Assembly: GCF_001426505.1 (NCBI RefSeq)
Contig: NZ_LMEV01000015.1
Coordinates: 55,046 to 119,045, forward strand
Source: Variovorax sp. Root473
GTDB lineage: Bacteria > Pseudomonadota > Gammaproteobacteria > Burkholderiales > Burkholderiaceae_C
Direction: 5' to 3'
DNA: 64,000 nucleotides
Of this stretch, positions 41,157 to 49,313 are shown in pieces. Numbering within the stretch: the stretch's first letter is position 1; every line of letters begins with the position of its first letter. The notes beneath the pieces are model-generated. The model was not told the DNA's origin. It made no database searches and saw only the letters and a program-made list of their open reading frames with translations. The position numbers were made by a program, and so were the translations under genes.

Positions 41157-42290
41157 GTGAGCACCGCCCCAGACGCTGCGAACGCCGACACCGCGCCGCC
41201 CGAACAGGGCGGTGGCAACGGCCTGCTGTGGGTGCTCGTCGCCGTGGCGGTGGTGTTCGCCTTCGTGCGTCCGCGCGCGCCCATGGACTGGCTGCAACTG
41301 GTCGACTGGCAGACCGTGGGCGCACTCGCGGGCCTGCTCGCCATCACGCAGGGCGTCGAGAAGAGCGGCATGCTGCAGGCCGCCGCGCGGCGCCTGCTGG
41401 CGCACACGCACAGTCAGCGCGGCCTGGCCCTGGCACTCACGGCCACGGCCGCATTGCTGTCGGCGCTGCTCACCAACGACGTGAGCCTGTTCCTGCTGGT
41501 GCCGCTCACGCGCGTGCTGGCCGTGCAGGCGCACCTGCCACTGGCGCGGCTGGTGGTGCTGCAGGCGCTGGCCGTCAACGCGGGCTCGGCGCTCACGCCC
41601 ATCGGCAACCCGCAGAACCTGTACCTGTGGCACCGCTCGGGCGAGAGCTTCTTCGGCTTCATGGCCATGATGGGCCCGACCGTGGCGATCATGCTGTTCT
41701 GGCTCTTCGTCGCCGCATGGTGGCTGGTGCCGCGCACGCCGATCGCGCTGCGCGGGGAAACCGAAGCCGCGCCCGGGCAGCCGCGCCTGCTGGCGCTGGC
41801 CGGCGTGCTGTTCGTCGGCTTCGTGGTCGCGCTCGATCGCCAGTGGCTGCTGCCTGGCCTGGCCGTGGTGTTCGGTGTGTTCCTCGTCACCTACCCGCGC
41901 GTGCTGCGCGGCATCGACTGGGCGCTGCTGGCGATCATCGCGCTGATGTTCGTCGACCTGCGTCAGCTCGCCGAGCTGCCCGCCGTGGCGGCGCTGCTGG
42001 GGCACTGGCCGATCGACACCGGCTGGCGCACCTACCTGGCGGCCATCGTCACCTCGCAGTTCATCAGCAACGTGCCGGCGGCGATCCTGCTCGACCGCTA
42101 CGTGCACGACCTGCCCGCGCTCGCGGCCGGTGTGAGCGTGGGCGGCTTCGGCTGCGTGCTGGGCTCGCTGGCCAACCTGATCGCGCTGCGGCTGGCCAAG
42201 CTGCCGAACGGGCTGCGCGAGTTCCATCGCATCAGCATTCCCTTCTTGCTGGTGTGCGCGGCCTCGGCGCTGCTGCTGCAGCTGGGGTGA
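41157..42290 (+). CDS. SLC13/ArsB-superfamily anion transporter
   Basis: 377 aa with about ten TM helices. Two inverted-repeat hallmarks of the ion-transporter superfamily: TNDVSLFLLVPLTRVL with NAGSALTPIGNPQN in the first half and SQFISNVPAAILL with LGSLANLIALRLA in the second (paired Asn-Pro-type motifs). Length is on the short side for SLC13. The GTG start directly abuts the ligase stop, so translation is coupled. Substrate likely a di- or monocarboxylate if it works with the ligase; arsenite or sodium/proton exchange remain possible. Confidence 0.85.
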   Translation: MSTAPDAANADTAPPEQGGGNGLLWVLVAVAVVFAFVRPRAPMDWLQLVDWQTVGALAGLLAITQGVEKSGMLQAAARRLLAHTHSQRGLALALTATAALLSALLTNDVSLFLLVPLTRVLAVQAHLPLARLVVLQALAVNAGSALTPIGNPQNLYLWHRSGESFFGFMAMMGPTVAIMLFWLFVAAWWLVPRTPIALRGETEAAPGQPRLLALAGVLFVGFVVALDRQWLLPGLAVVFGVFLVTYPRVLRGIDWALLAIIALMFVDLRQLAELPAVAALLGHWPIDTGWRTYLAAIVTSQFISNVPAAILLDRYVHDLPALAAGVSVGGFGCVLGSLANLIALRLAKLPNGLREFHRISIPFLLVCAASALLLQLG

Positions 42291-42328
42291 TGACGGGCGG
42301 CGGCAGGGCGCGGACAATCGTTCGAGCC

Positions 42329-43018
42329 ATGCACACGCCCGCCCCCATCCTCTCGTTGCGCGACTACACGCAGTCGCGCGGCAGCCATGCGCATGACCAC
42401 TTCCAGGTGCTGCTGGGGCTCGACGGCGTGCTCGATGTCGAAGTCGAGGGCCGGGGCCGTGGCATCGCAACGGGCGAAGCCCACGTCGTCGCGCCTGGAG
42501 ACCGGCACGACTTCGAGGCCCGGCGCGGCGGCAGCGTCTGCCTCGTGCTCGACACCCCGCATGCCCCGTGGGCGCGTTGCGTCGAACAGCCGCCGGCCGA
42601 CGCACCCCGGCTGCATGCGCTGGCCCGTTACCTCGCGCACTGCCTGCAGCAGCCGCAGCACGCGACGCTCGCCCTGCAACACGGCCCTGCGCTGCTGCTC
42701 GAAACCTGGGGCGTTTCCCCGTCCGTCGCGGACGCGCGCCGCCGCCGCATCGACTGGCCGGCCCTCGCGGCATGGGCGCAGGCGAACTGGCACCGGCCGC
42801 TGGGCGTGGCCGACCTGGCCGAGGTCGCCTGCCTGAGCCCCAGCCAGTTCGCGCAGCGCTGCCGCGCGGAGCAGGGCCAGAGCGCGATGCTCTGGCTGCG
42901 CACGCTGCGGCTGGCCCATGCGCGCGAACTGCGGCTCGAAGGCCTGAGCGTGGCCGAGACGGCGCGCCGCACAGGCTACCGGTCGCCGTCGGCGCTGACT
43001 GCCGCGCTGCGTCGCTGA
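42329..43018 (+). CDS. AraC-family transcriptional regulator
   Basis: 229 aa. An N-terminal cupin-like sensing domain (RGSHAHDHFQVLLGLDG ... HVVAPGDRHDFE) and a C-terminal double HTH (PLGVADLAEVACLSPSQFAQ and LSVAETARRTGYRSPSALT). Small size suggests a compact AraC/cupin regulator. ATG 42329. It is directly followed by an EamA transporter gene after 64 nt, a common regulator-exporter pairing; the effector is unknown. Confidence 0.92.
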   Translation: MHTPAPILSLRDYTQSRGSHAHDHFQVLLGLDGVLDVEVEGRGRGIATGEAHVVAPGDRHDFEARRGGSVCLVLDTPHAPWARCVEQPPADAPRLHALARYLAHCLQQPQHATLALQHGPALLLETWGVSPSVADARRRRIDWPALAAWAQANWHRPLGVADLAEVACLSPSQFAQRCRAEQGQSAMLWLRTLRLAHARELRLEGLSVAETARRTGYRSPSALTAALRR

Positions 43019-43082
43019 AACCGTCGTTGTGCGACGACGCACCGTGGACCCGCGACGACCGCATCGCGTAGCCTCGGCGCCC

Positions 43083-43934
43083 ATGTCCGCCACCTTCTAT
43101 GCCCTGCTCGCCATCGCCCTGTGGGCCACGCTTGCCACGCTCGGCACGGCGCTGTCGCACCTGCCGCCGTTCCTCCTGACCGGGTTGGCGCTGATCATCG
43201 GCAGCGTGCCGAGCTGGCCGCTGGTGCTGCGCGACCGCCGTGCCTGGCGCGTGCCGCCGCGCACGCTGGCGCTCGGGGTGTACGGCCTCTTCGGTTTTCA
43301 TTTCCTGCTCTTCATCGCACTGCGGCATGCACCGCCGGTCGAGGCCAATCTCGTCAACTATCTTTGGCCGCTGCTCATGGTGGTGTTGGCGCCGGTGCTG
43401 CTGCCGGGCGTGTCGCTGCGCCCGCTGCACGTGGTGGCAGCATTGCTGGGCTTCGCGGGCGCGGCCATCGCGATCCTCGGTGCGCGCGGCAGCGGTGCCG
43501 CACTGCCCGGCGCGCCCGCCACCTACTGGGGCTTCCTGCCCGCGGCCGGCTCGGCCTTCATCTGGGCCAGCTACTCGCTGTGGACGAAGCGCGTCACACC
43601 CTTCCCGACCTCGGCCATCGGCCTGTTCGGCCTGGTGTCGGGCGTACTGTCGCTGGCCTGCCATGCATTGCTGGAGCCCTCGGTCGTGCTGTCGGCGAAA
43701 GACGGGCTGCTGGTCGCGCTGTGCGGATTGGGCCCATTGGGCGCGGCGTTCTTCGTGTGGGACATGGCGCTCAAGCGCGGCGACGCGCGGCAGATCGGCA
43801 TCCTCAGCTACCTCACGCCATTGGCCTCCACGGCGCTGTTGCTGGCCGTGACCGGTCGCGCGCTCACCGCCAGCATCGCGCTCGCGGCGGCGCTCATCAT
43901 CTCGGCCGCGGTGATGGGCACGCGTGCGAAATGA
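43083..43934 (+). CDS. EamA/DMT-superfamily transporter
   Basis: 283 aa with ten predicted TM helices in two EamA repeats; FLLFIALRHAPPVEANLVNYLWPLL is the typical first-repeat end (APPVEANLVNYLWPL) and SYLTPLASTALLLAVTGRAL the second. Often exporters of amino acids or nucleotide-related metabolites; substrate unknown. ATG 43083; the frame extends to 43029 without support. Likely controlled by the preceding AraC regulator. Confidence 0.9.
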   Translation: MSATFYALLAIALWATLATLGTALSHLPPFLLTGLALIIGSVPSWPLVLRDRRAWRVPPRTLALGVYGLFGFHFLLFIALRHAPPVEANLVNYLWPLLMVVLAPVLLPGVSLRPLHVVAALLGFAGAAIAILGARGSGAALPGAPATYWGFLPAAGSAFIWASYSLWTKRVTPFPTSAIGLFGLVSGVLSLACHALLEPSVVLSAKDGLLVALCGLGPLGAAFFVWDMALKRGDARQIGILSYLTPLASTALLLAVTGRALTASIALAAALIISAAVMGTRAK

Positions 43935-44012
43935 GACAAATCAGGGCGATGCCCGACAAAGCCTGACGTTTTTTGTGGCTAGAGTGGAGGCTCAGGAAAA
44001 AGGAGTCACCCC

Positions 44013-44339
44013 ATGGATCACAAGAACAGCAAGACCGAGGATTTCGAGATCACACCCAAGCTGGTGTTCGACATGAACCTGGCGCTGTATCTCGACCTGG
44101 TGGCCGCGCTGGAAGGTGCCGGGGCCGTCACCTACCGGCAGATGGCGGCGCGCGTCCTGAACATCAGCATGGACGCCCGCGCCGACGGCGACGCCGGCCT
44201 GTCGACCGTGCTGGAAGGCATCGCCCAGGGCTTTGCCGGCCACGGCGACGGTCTCTCGATCGAACTGCTGAAGGCCGCGCGCGGCCTGCGCGAGGACGAT
44301 GCGATGGGCGACATTCCGATGCGGCCCATCGGCGATTGA
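44013..44339 (+). CDS. small hypothetical protein
   Basis: 108 aa cytoplasmic protein that I cannot place in a family. Acidic overall, two helical stretches (VFDMNLALYLDLVAALEG and GLSTVLEGIAQGFAGHGDG), no Cys, no export signal. AGGAG at 44000-44004 lies 8 nt before the ATG, a strong ribosome binding site. Isolated between the EamA gene and a large foldback that fills the gap to the convergent oxidoreductase gene. Confidence 0.75.
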   Translation: MDHKNSKTEDFEITPKLVFDMNLALYLDLVAALEGAGAVTYRQMAARVLNISMDARADGDAGLSTVLEGIAQGFAGHGDGLSIELLKAARGLREDDAMGDIPMRPIGD

Positions 44340-44359
44340 GGTCGCTGGGACACCCGATC

Positions 44360-44482
44360 AGAAGGCGTGAAGAAACCGTAGCGAGCGCTCCGAGGTCGCG
44401 TCGAGGACCGGAACCGTACACCCGTACGGTGAGGACCGCAGATGCGAGATCGGAGCGCGCAGTAGGTTTATTCGTGCCTTCT
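44360..44482. other. 123-nt foldback element between convergent genes
   Basis: Near-continuous inverted repeat. Arms pair AGAAGGC (44360-44366) with GCCTTCT (44476-44482), then a run ending AAACC with GGTTT (44373-44377/44465-44469), GCGCTCCGA (44385-44393) with TCGGAGCGC (44450-44458), TCGC (44396-44399) with GCGA (44444-44447), and an apical hairpin ACCGTAC-ACCC-GTACGGT (44413-44430). It ends on the last base of the oxidoreductase stop codon and begins 20 nt after the other gene's stop. It may act as a bidirectional 3' end. No T-run, so it is not a classical terminator. Confidence 0.8.
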
Positions 44483-45525
44483 CAGTCTTCGGCGACCTGC
44501 AGCACCAGCTTGCCGAAGTTCTCCCCCGCGAACAGCTTGTTCAGCGACTCGGGGAAGGTGTCGAGCCCCTTCACGACGTCTTCCTTGCTCTTCATGCGGC
44601 CGTCCTTCAGGTAGCCGGCCATCTCGGCGATAGCGATGGGATACCGGTCGGCGTAGTCGAACACCACGATGCCTTCCATGCGCGCGCGGTTCACGAGCAG
44701 GCTCAGGTAGTTCTTCGGGCCGGCGGCCGGCATGCTGTTGGCGTTGTTGTACTGGCTGATGGCGCCGCAGATGATCACGCGGGCCTTGCGCGCCAGACGT
44801 GCCAGCACCGCATCGAGAATGTCGCCGCCAACGTTGTCGAAGTAGATGTCCACGCCCTTCGGGCAATGGGTCTTGAGGCCTTCGCGCACGGCGCCTGCGC
44901 CGGCCTTGTAGTCGATGCAGGCGTCGAAGCCCAGTTCCTTCACCACCCAGTCGCACTTGGCGGCGCCGCCGGCGATGCCGACCACACGGCAGCCCTTGAT
45001 CTTGGCCAGCTGGCCCACGGTCTGGCCCACGGCGCCGGCCGCGCCCGAGACGACGACGGTTTCGCCCGCCTGGGGCATGCCCACGTCCATCAGGCCGAAG
45101 TAGCCGGTCATGCCGGGCATGCCCAGCACGTTGAGCCACTGGGTGATGGTGCCCACGCGCAGGTCGACCTTCACGAGGCCGTTGCGCTTGACCTGGTCTT
45201 GCGGCACCAGCATGTATTCCTGCACGCCCAGCGTGCCGTACACGGTGTCGCCCACGGCGAACTGCGGGTTCTTCGAGGCCACCACGCGGCCGATGCCGCC
45301 GGCGCGCATCACCTCGTCGATGGCCACGGGCGGGATGTAGCTCTTGGCGTCGTTGAGCCAGCCGCGCATGGCGGGGTCGAGCGACAGCGACAGCGTCTTG
45401 ACCAGCACGCCGCCCTCGTCGGGCTGGGCCACGGGCTCGGTGCTGAAGCGCCAGTGCTCGCGCGTGGCCGTGCCCTCGGGGCGCTTGGCAAGACGGACCT
45501 GATGGTTGTTGAGGGGGCTGCTCAT
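44482..45525 (-). CDS. NADP-dependent oxidoreductase (MDR superfamily, CurA/leukotriene B4 dehydrogenase type)
   Basis: 347 aa. No zinc ligands of the classical alcohol dehydrogenases; the nucleotide-binding motif VVVSGAAGAVGQTVGQLAK and the following GIAGGAAKCDWV are those of the zinc-independent double-bond reductases. VYGTLGVQEYML and DIYFDNVGGDILD are further family blocks. It probably reduces alpha,beta-unsaturated carbonyl compounds with NADPH. Its stop codon is included in the 123-nt foldback. Confidence 0.93.
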   Translation of the reverse strand: MSSPLNNHQVRLAKRPEGTATREHWRFSTEPVAQPDEGGVLVKTLSLSLDPAMRGWLNDAKSYIPPVAIDEVMRAGGIGRVVASKNPQFAVGDTVYGTLGVQEYMLVPQDQVKRNGLVKVDLRVGTITQWLNVLGMPGMTGYFGLMDVGMPQAGETVVVSGAAGAVGQTVGQLAKIKGCRVVGIAGGAAKCDWVVKELGFDACIDYKAGAGAVREGLKTHCPKGVDIYFDNVGGDILDAVLARLARKARVIICGAISQYNNANSMPAAGPKNYLSLLVNRARMEGIVVFDYADRYPIAIAEMAGYLKDGRMKSKEDVVKGLDTFPESLNKLFAGENFGKLVLQVAED

Positions 45526-45683
45526 GGTGTCTGTCTCCTTGACGTGGGTGTGCCGGGCGTCGGCGATGCAGGCGCATCGTAGTCGCGGGTCCGGGCCTCG
45601 CGCGTAGCGCAGGCGACACCCGTGCGGCGCGTGCTATCGAGGCAGGAGCAGCCTGCGCAGCGCCGACGCGACCGCCACGTGCC

Positions 45684-47084
45684 TCAGCCGAAACGCACGC
45701 TGATCTGCAGGCCCGGGTGCGCGTTGCGCACCGTGAGGCGGCCGCCATGCGCTTCGACGATGAGCCGGCACAGGTACATGCCGAGGCCGACACCGCCCGT
45801 CGCGCGCGCCCGCGCGCCGTCGGTGCGATAGAAGGGCTCGGTCAGGCGTTCGAGCTGCGCGTCGTCCACGCCCGGCCCGAAGTCGCGCACCTCCAGCTCG
45901 ACGCCGCCTTCCACCGGCGCGCGCAAGCCCACGGTCGGTGACTGCGGCGCGCCGGCGCTGTAGCGCAGCGCGTTGTCCAGCAGGTTGCGCACCATCAGGC
46001 GCACGCGCATGCGGTCGACGGCCTGCGGCGCCAGGCCCTCCGCCAGGTCAAGCTGCACCGCCTGCGCGCCGGGCATCTCGGCCACGGTCTCGCGCACCAG
46101 CGCGGCGAGGTCGACGGGCTCGCGCTGCAACGCGGCATGCGGGCTCGCAAGGCGTTCGCTTTCGAGCAGGTCGCTGATCAGGTCGCGCATCTCGTTGAGG
46201 TCGCGCAACAGCGCCTCGCGCTCGGCCTCGCCCTCGGGCGTGGCGGGCAGCAGCTCGGCGTTGAGGCGGGCGCGCGTGAGCGGCGAGCGCAGCTCGTGGC
46301 TCAGCGCCAGCAGCAGCCCGCGCTTGGCGTCGAGCATGGCCTGGATGTCGCTGGCCATGGTGTTGACGCGCTGCGCGAGATCACCCAGGTCGTCGTTGCG
46401 GCGGATCGGAATGGGCTGCGTGAACTCGCCGCGGCCGAAGCGCTGCGCGCCCTCGCGAATGTCGATCAGCGGACGCAGCAGCCGGCTCACGAGCCCGTAG
46501 GCGACCACCACGAGCAGCAGCAGCACGCACAGCGTGGTCCAGCCGGCTGCGCGCGGCGCGAACTGCCACAGCCGGGGCGCCCAGCCGAAGATGACCTTGT
46601 GCCCGTCGGCCGTGGGTCGCACGAACCAGCGCTCGGTGGAGAACATCGACTCCTCGCGGTCGCGGTCGTGAAACCAGCCGCCGCGCGCGTGCATGTCGTT
46701 GCCCGGGTTCGATTCCCAGTTCACGGTGGGCCCGGTGATGCGGATCGTGATCGGCAGCCGGTCGACCAGCGCCTGCGCGCGCGCCGTGTCGGGCGGCGTG
46801 CCGAGCTCGGCGACGAGGCGGTCGGCGTAGTCCATGAGCATCGGCTGCGCGGCCTCGGCCCAGGTGCTGGAGAACGAGCGCTTCATGCCGCCCACGAAGA
46901 CCATGGCCATCACGAGCGCGAGCACGACGAACATCATCACGATGCGCACGCGCACCGAGCTGCGCCAGCGCTGCTGCATGTGGGCATGCATGCGCGCATG
47001 CCAGTGCCGGCGCCGTTCCGCGCCGGGGCAACGGCCCTCGCCGTCCGCAGGCACAGCGCCTTCGCGCCCTCGGGACAATCTCAT
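45684..47084 (-). CDS. sensor histidine kinase of an envelope-stress-like two-component system
   Basis: 466 aa. After a cytoplasmic Arg-rich N-terminus: TM1 (VRIVMMFVVLALVMAMVFVGG), a periplasmic domain of about 100 residues, TM2 (TTLCVLLLLVVVAYGLVSRLL), HAMP (RPLIDIREGAQRFGRGEF), dimerisation box ALSHELRSPLTRAR (phospho-His), and an ATPase domain with NLLDNALRYS, DFGPGVDD and GGVGLGMYLC. ATGA overlap with the regulator gene. Architecture resembles CpxA/RstB. Confidence 0.95.
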   Translation of the reverse strand: MRLSRGREGAVPADGEGRCPGAERRRHWHARMHAHMQQRWRSSVRVRIVMMFVVLALVMAMVFVGGMKRSFSSTWAEAAQPMLMDYADRLVAELGTPPDTARAQALVDRLPITIRITGPTVNWESNPGNDMHARGGWFHDRDREESMFSTERWFVRPTADGHKVIFGWAPRLWQFAPRAAGWTTLCVLLLLVVVAYGLVSRLLRPLIDIREGAQRFGRGEFTQPIPIRRNDDLGDLAQRVNTMASDIQAMLDAKRGLLLALSHELRSPLTRARLNAELLPATPEGEAEREALLRDLNEMRDLISDLLESERLASPHAALQREPVDLAALVRETVAEMPGAQAVQLDLAEGLAPQAVDRMRVRLMVRNLLDNALRYSAGAPQSPTVGLRAPVEGGVELEVRDFGPGVDDAQLERLTEPFYRTDGARARATGGVGLGMYLCRLIVEAHGGRLTVRNAHPGLQISVRFG

Positions 47085-47779
47085 GAAGCGGGCTCGCCCG
47101 GCGCCACGGCCAGCGCATAGCCGGCGTTGCGCAGCGTCTTGATGCAATCGAGCGGCTCGAGCTTCTTGCGCAGCCGGCTCACCACGATGTCGACAGCCCG
47201 CGTGAAGAGCTCGGCCTCGTGGCCGCGCAGGCGGTTCAGGATGTCGTCGCGGCTGAACACCTTGCCGGGCTCGCCAGCCAGCAGTGCGAGCAGGTCGAAT
47301 TCGGTGCCGGTGAGCTCCACGCGCTCGCCGCGGCGCGTGACCTGGCGCCGGTCGAGATCGATCGAGAGGCCGTCGAACACGCGCAGCTGCGCGTTGGCCG
47401 CCGCCGCTGCCGGCGTGCTGCGCTGGCGGCGCAGGATGGTCTGCACGCGTGCCACGAGTTCGCGCGGCTCGAAGGGCTTGGGCACGTAGTCGTCGGCGCC
47501 GAGTTCGAGGCCGACCACGCGGTCCATCACCTCGCCGCGCGCGGTGAGCATCACGATGGGGATGTCGCTTTCCTTGCGGATCTCGCGGCACAGTTCGAAG
47601 CCGTCCATCTCGGGCAGCATGACGTCGAGGATGGCCGCGTCGTAGTGCCCGGCGCGCAGCTTGGCGATGCCTTCGCTCGGGCGCTTGGCGCTGTCGAGCG
47701 TGCAGCCAAAGCGTGCGAAGTAGGTGGTCAGCGGCGCGGCGAGGTGTTCGTCGTCGTCGATCAGCAGGATGCGCGGCAT
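47081..47779 (-). CDS. OmpR-family response regulator
   Basis: 232 aa. Receiver domain with acidic pocket IDDDE, phospho-acceptor Asp in AILDVMLPEMDGFEL, and MLTAR/PKPFEPRELVAR; then an OmpR/PhoB winged-helix domain (VELTGTEFDLLALLAG, RAVDIVVSRLRKKLE). ATG 47779 starts directly at PRILLIDDDE. Together with the kinase and the upstream Spy/CpxP-like gene it forms a locus resembling Cpx or Rst systems. Confidence 0.95.
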   Translation of the reverse strand: MPRILLIDDDEHLAAPLTTYFARFGCTLDSAKRPSEGIAKLRAGHYDAAILDVMLPEMDGFELCREIRKESDIPIVMLTARGEVMDRVVGLELGADDYVPKPFEPRELVARVQTILRRQRSTPAAAAANAQLRVFDGLSIDLDRRQVTRRGERVELTGTEFDLLALLAGEPGKVFSRDDILNRLRGHEAELFTRAVDIVVSRLRKKLEPLDCIKTLRNAGYALAVAPGEPAS

Positions 47780-47894
47780 GGCGGGATTGTGCCTCCTGGC
47801 AAAGAGAGCGCGGATGGCGAAGCTGGCAATCAATCCGGACGGCATGGCACCGCCCGGGGCGTGCCCGCCGTCAGAAAAAACCGCACGCTCGCGA

Positions 47895-48257
47895 TCACCA
47901 TGGATCGGCGCGGCCGATGCGCCCGAGGTGGGTGGACGCAAAACCGGTCGCGTACTTGAGGCCGAAGCCCAGCGCATGGTCGAGCCCGACGCGGGCCAGC
48001 CAGATCAGGCCGCCGGCCACTGCCCATGGCTGCGCCGCGAACACGCCGAACGCCAGCAGCAGCACCGGCCCGATCAGCGCATGCGCCGCGTTGTACAGCG
48101 CCGCACCGACACGCGGCCCCGCGAGGTACCCCAGCAGCGAAAGATCAGGCGCGAACAGCCACAGCGCAAACACACCCCAGCCCACGCCGAACTGGGCGTA
48201 GGCTGCAAGTGCCACGCCGAGCACGACGGCGCCTTCGAGCCGCAACACCGCACGCAC
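47895..48257 (-). CDS. DUF4260 family membrane protein
   Basis: 120 aa, with three to four TM helices. Recognised by VLRLEGAVVLGVALAAYAQFG, LFAPDLSLLGYLAGPRVGAALYN and the tail GLKYATGFASTHLG. Function unknown. The reading frame stays open upstream to 48452, but that part is translated repeat sequence. GTG 48257 with AAGG just upstream is the likeliest start; GTG 48287 lies inside the dispersed repeat. A hairpin (48256-48274) resembling the atpC terminator stem precedes it. Confidence 0.75.
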   Translation of the reverse strand: MRAVLRLEGAVVLGVALAAYAQFGVGWGVFALWLFAPDLSLLGYLAGPRVGAALYNAAHALIGPVLLLAFGVFAAQPWAVAGGLIWLARVGLDHALGFGLKYATGFASTHLGRIGRADPW

Positions 48258-48284
48258 GCCACCTTCAGTGGCGTTTTCGTGGGG

Positions 48285-48371
48285 CACCGCGGAACCGGCT
48301 TCGCCGGGCCGCAGGCGCCGCCCCCGGAGAGGGGGTAGGCGCAGCGACACGAAGTGCGCGAAGCCTGGGGG
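48285..48371 (-). repeat. dispersed 3'-UTR repeat, copy B (after the Spy-like gene)
   Basis: On the minus strand it starts CCCCCAGGCTTCGCGCAC 10 nt after the Spy-like stop, contains CTTCGTGTCGCTGCGCC, a C-run/G-run hairpin and ends GGTTCCGCGGTG. Same orientation relative to the upstream gene as copies A, C and D. Confidence 0.9.
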
Positions 48372-48381
48372 TGAGCCCAGT

Positions 48382-48846
48382 TCAGCCATGGCGAGACCAG
48401 CGACGGCCGCCGCGCTCCATGAAGTCGCGCACCTTCTGCTGCTGGGCGGCATTCAGGTGATCGAAGAAATCGGCCGCGGCGGCGATGACTTCGGGGCTGC
48501 CGGTGCGCACCGCGGCGGTCTTCTCTTCGATCAGGCGCGCGGCGCCGGCCTGGTCGAGCGTGTTGCCCGCGAACAGCGCCTTGAACTGCGAGCGCGGGTC
48601 GCCCGATCCGCCCGCACCGCGCATCGCCTGGCGCTGCGCCTGCAGCTTCTCGGCGAGCACGGTGAGCTTCTGCTTCTGCGCGGCGTCGAGTTCGAGCTTG
48701 CTGCCGACGCGCTCGACCATCTTGGCGCGGAACTCGGCGCTGTCGCCGCCCCAGCCGTGGCGGTGGCCGGCACAGCCGGCGATGCTGCCGGCCACGACGG
48801 CCAGGCCGGCGAATCCGAACAGGGTTCGTTTGATCCAGTGCTTCAT
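48382..48846 (-). CDS. Spy/CpxP-like periplasmic protein
   Basis: 154 aa. The signal sequence has a lipobox-like SIAGC (Cys25), then a helical domain with two LTxxQ-like motifs: LDAAQKQKLTVLAEKL and LNAAQQQKVRDFM. Spy/CpxP proteins are periplasmic chaperones or inhibitors of the Cpx-type kinase, induced by envelope stress. AAGGAG precedes the ATG. Located upstream of the response-regulator/kinase pair on the same strand, separated by DUF4260. Confidence 0.85.
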   Translation of the reverse strand: MKHWIKRTLFGFAGLAVVAGSIAGCAGHRHGWGGDSAEFRAKMVERVGSKLELDAAQKQKLTVLAEKLQAQRQAMRGAGGSGDPRSQFKALFAGNTLDQAGAARLIEEKTAAVRTGSPEVIAAAADFFDHLNAAQQQKVRDFMERGGRRWSRHG

Positions 48847-48929
48847 AGGGGTGCTCCTTCATGCGCCCCTGCGCGGGGCGGCTTCGGTGATGGACGAGGC
48901 GACGGCGGCGATCCATGCGCCGCAGTGGC

Positions 48930-49313
48930 TCAGAGGCGGTTGCCGCTGTCGCGCGCGGCGGCGGCGCGCGCGTCGACGGGGTTCTGCATCGTCGAGATGA
49001 CCTTGCTGTTCACGCGCGAGCCGGAGGTCACGTTCTGGTCGGGGGCGGCAGCGGTGCGCACGGCCTCGGCGATGACGCGGGCGCGGTCGGTCGACACGGC
49101 CACGGTCTCGGGACCGCGCGAACCCCGCACGACGTTCTGGTCGGGGGCGGTGGCCGTGCGCACGGCTTCGGCGGCGACGTCGGCGCGGCTCAGGGCCGAC
49201 ACGGGGGCGTGGACGCCTTGATAAGTTTCGGCCTTGGCGCCGGCGGCGGCGAGCATGGCGAAGGAACCGACAGCGATGAGCTGGGCGAGGGGCAGAGACG
49301 ACTTGACGATCAT
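48930..49313 (-). CDS. exported protein with an internal tandem repeat (DUF4148-like)
   Basis: 127 aa. A signal peptide (cleavage near GAKAE) is followed by two copies of a unit of about 30 residues: R-A-D-V-A-A-E-A-V-R-T-A-x-A-P-D-Q-N-V...G-S-R, first in VAAEAVRTATAPDQN and again in VIAEAVRTAAAPDQN. The SRADVxAEA start of each unit recalls the Burkholderiales DUF4148 motif, which normally occurs once. Periplasmic or surface location expected; function unknown. ATG 49313; upstream extension rejected. Confidence 0.75.
   Translation of the reverse strand: MIVKSSLPLAQLIAVGSFAMLAAAGAKAETYQGVHAPVSALSRADVAAEAVRTATAPDQNVVRGSRGPETVAVSTDRARVIAEAVRTAAAPDQNVTSGSRVNSKVISTMQNPVDARAAAARDSGNRL

Noticed and set aside
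39564..43664. 1366-codon antisense frame across the ligase, carrier, AraC and EamA genes
   Set aside because: Spans four well-supported genes with clear motifs; composition (His, Arg, Gln, Ala) is typical of a reverse shadow.
43935..44000. Hairpin with T6 after the EamA gene
   Set aside because: Only a 4-bp GGGC/GCCC stem distant from the T-run; too weak to call a terminator.
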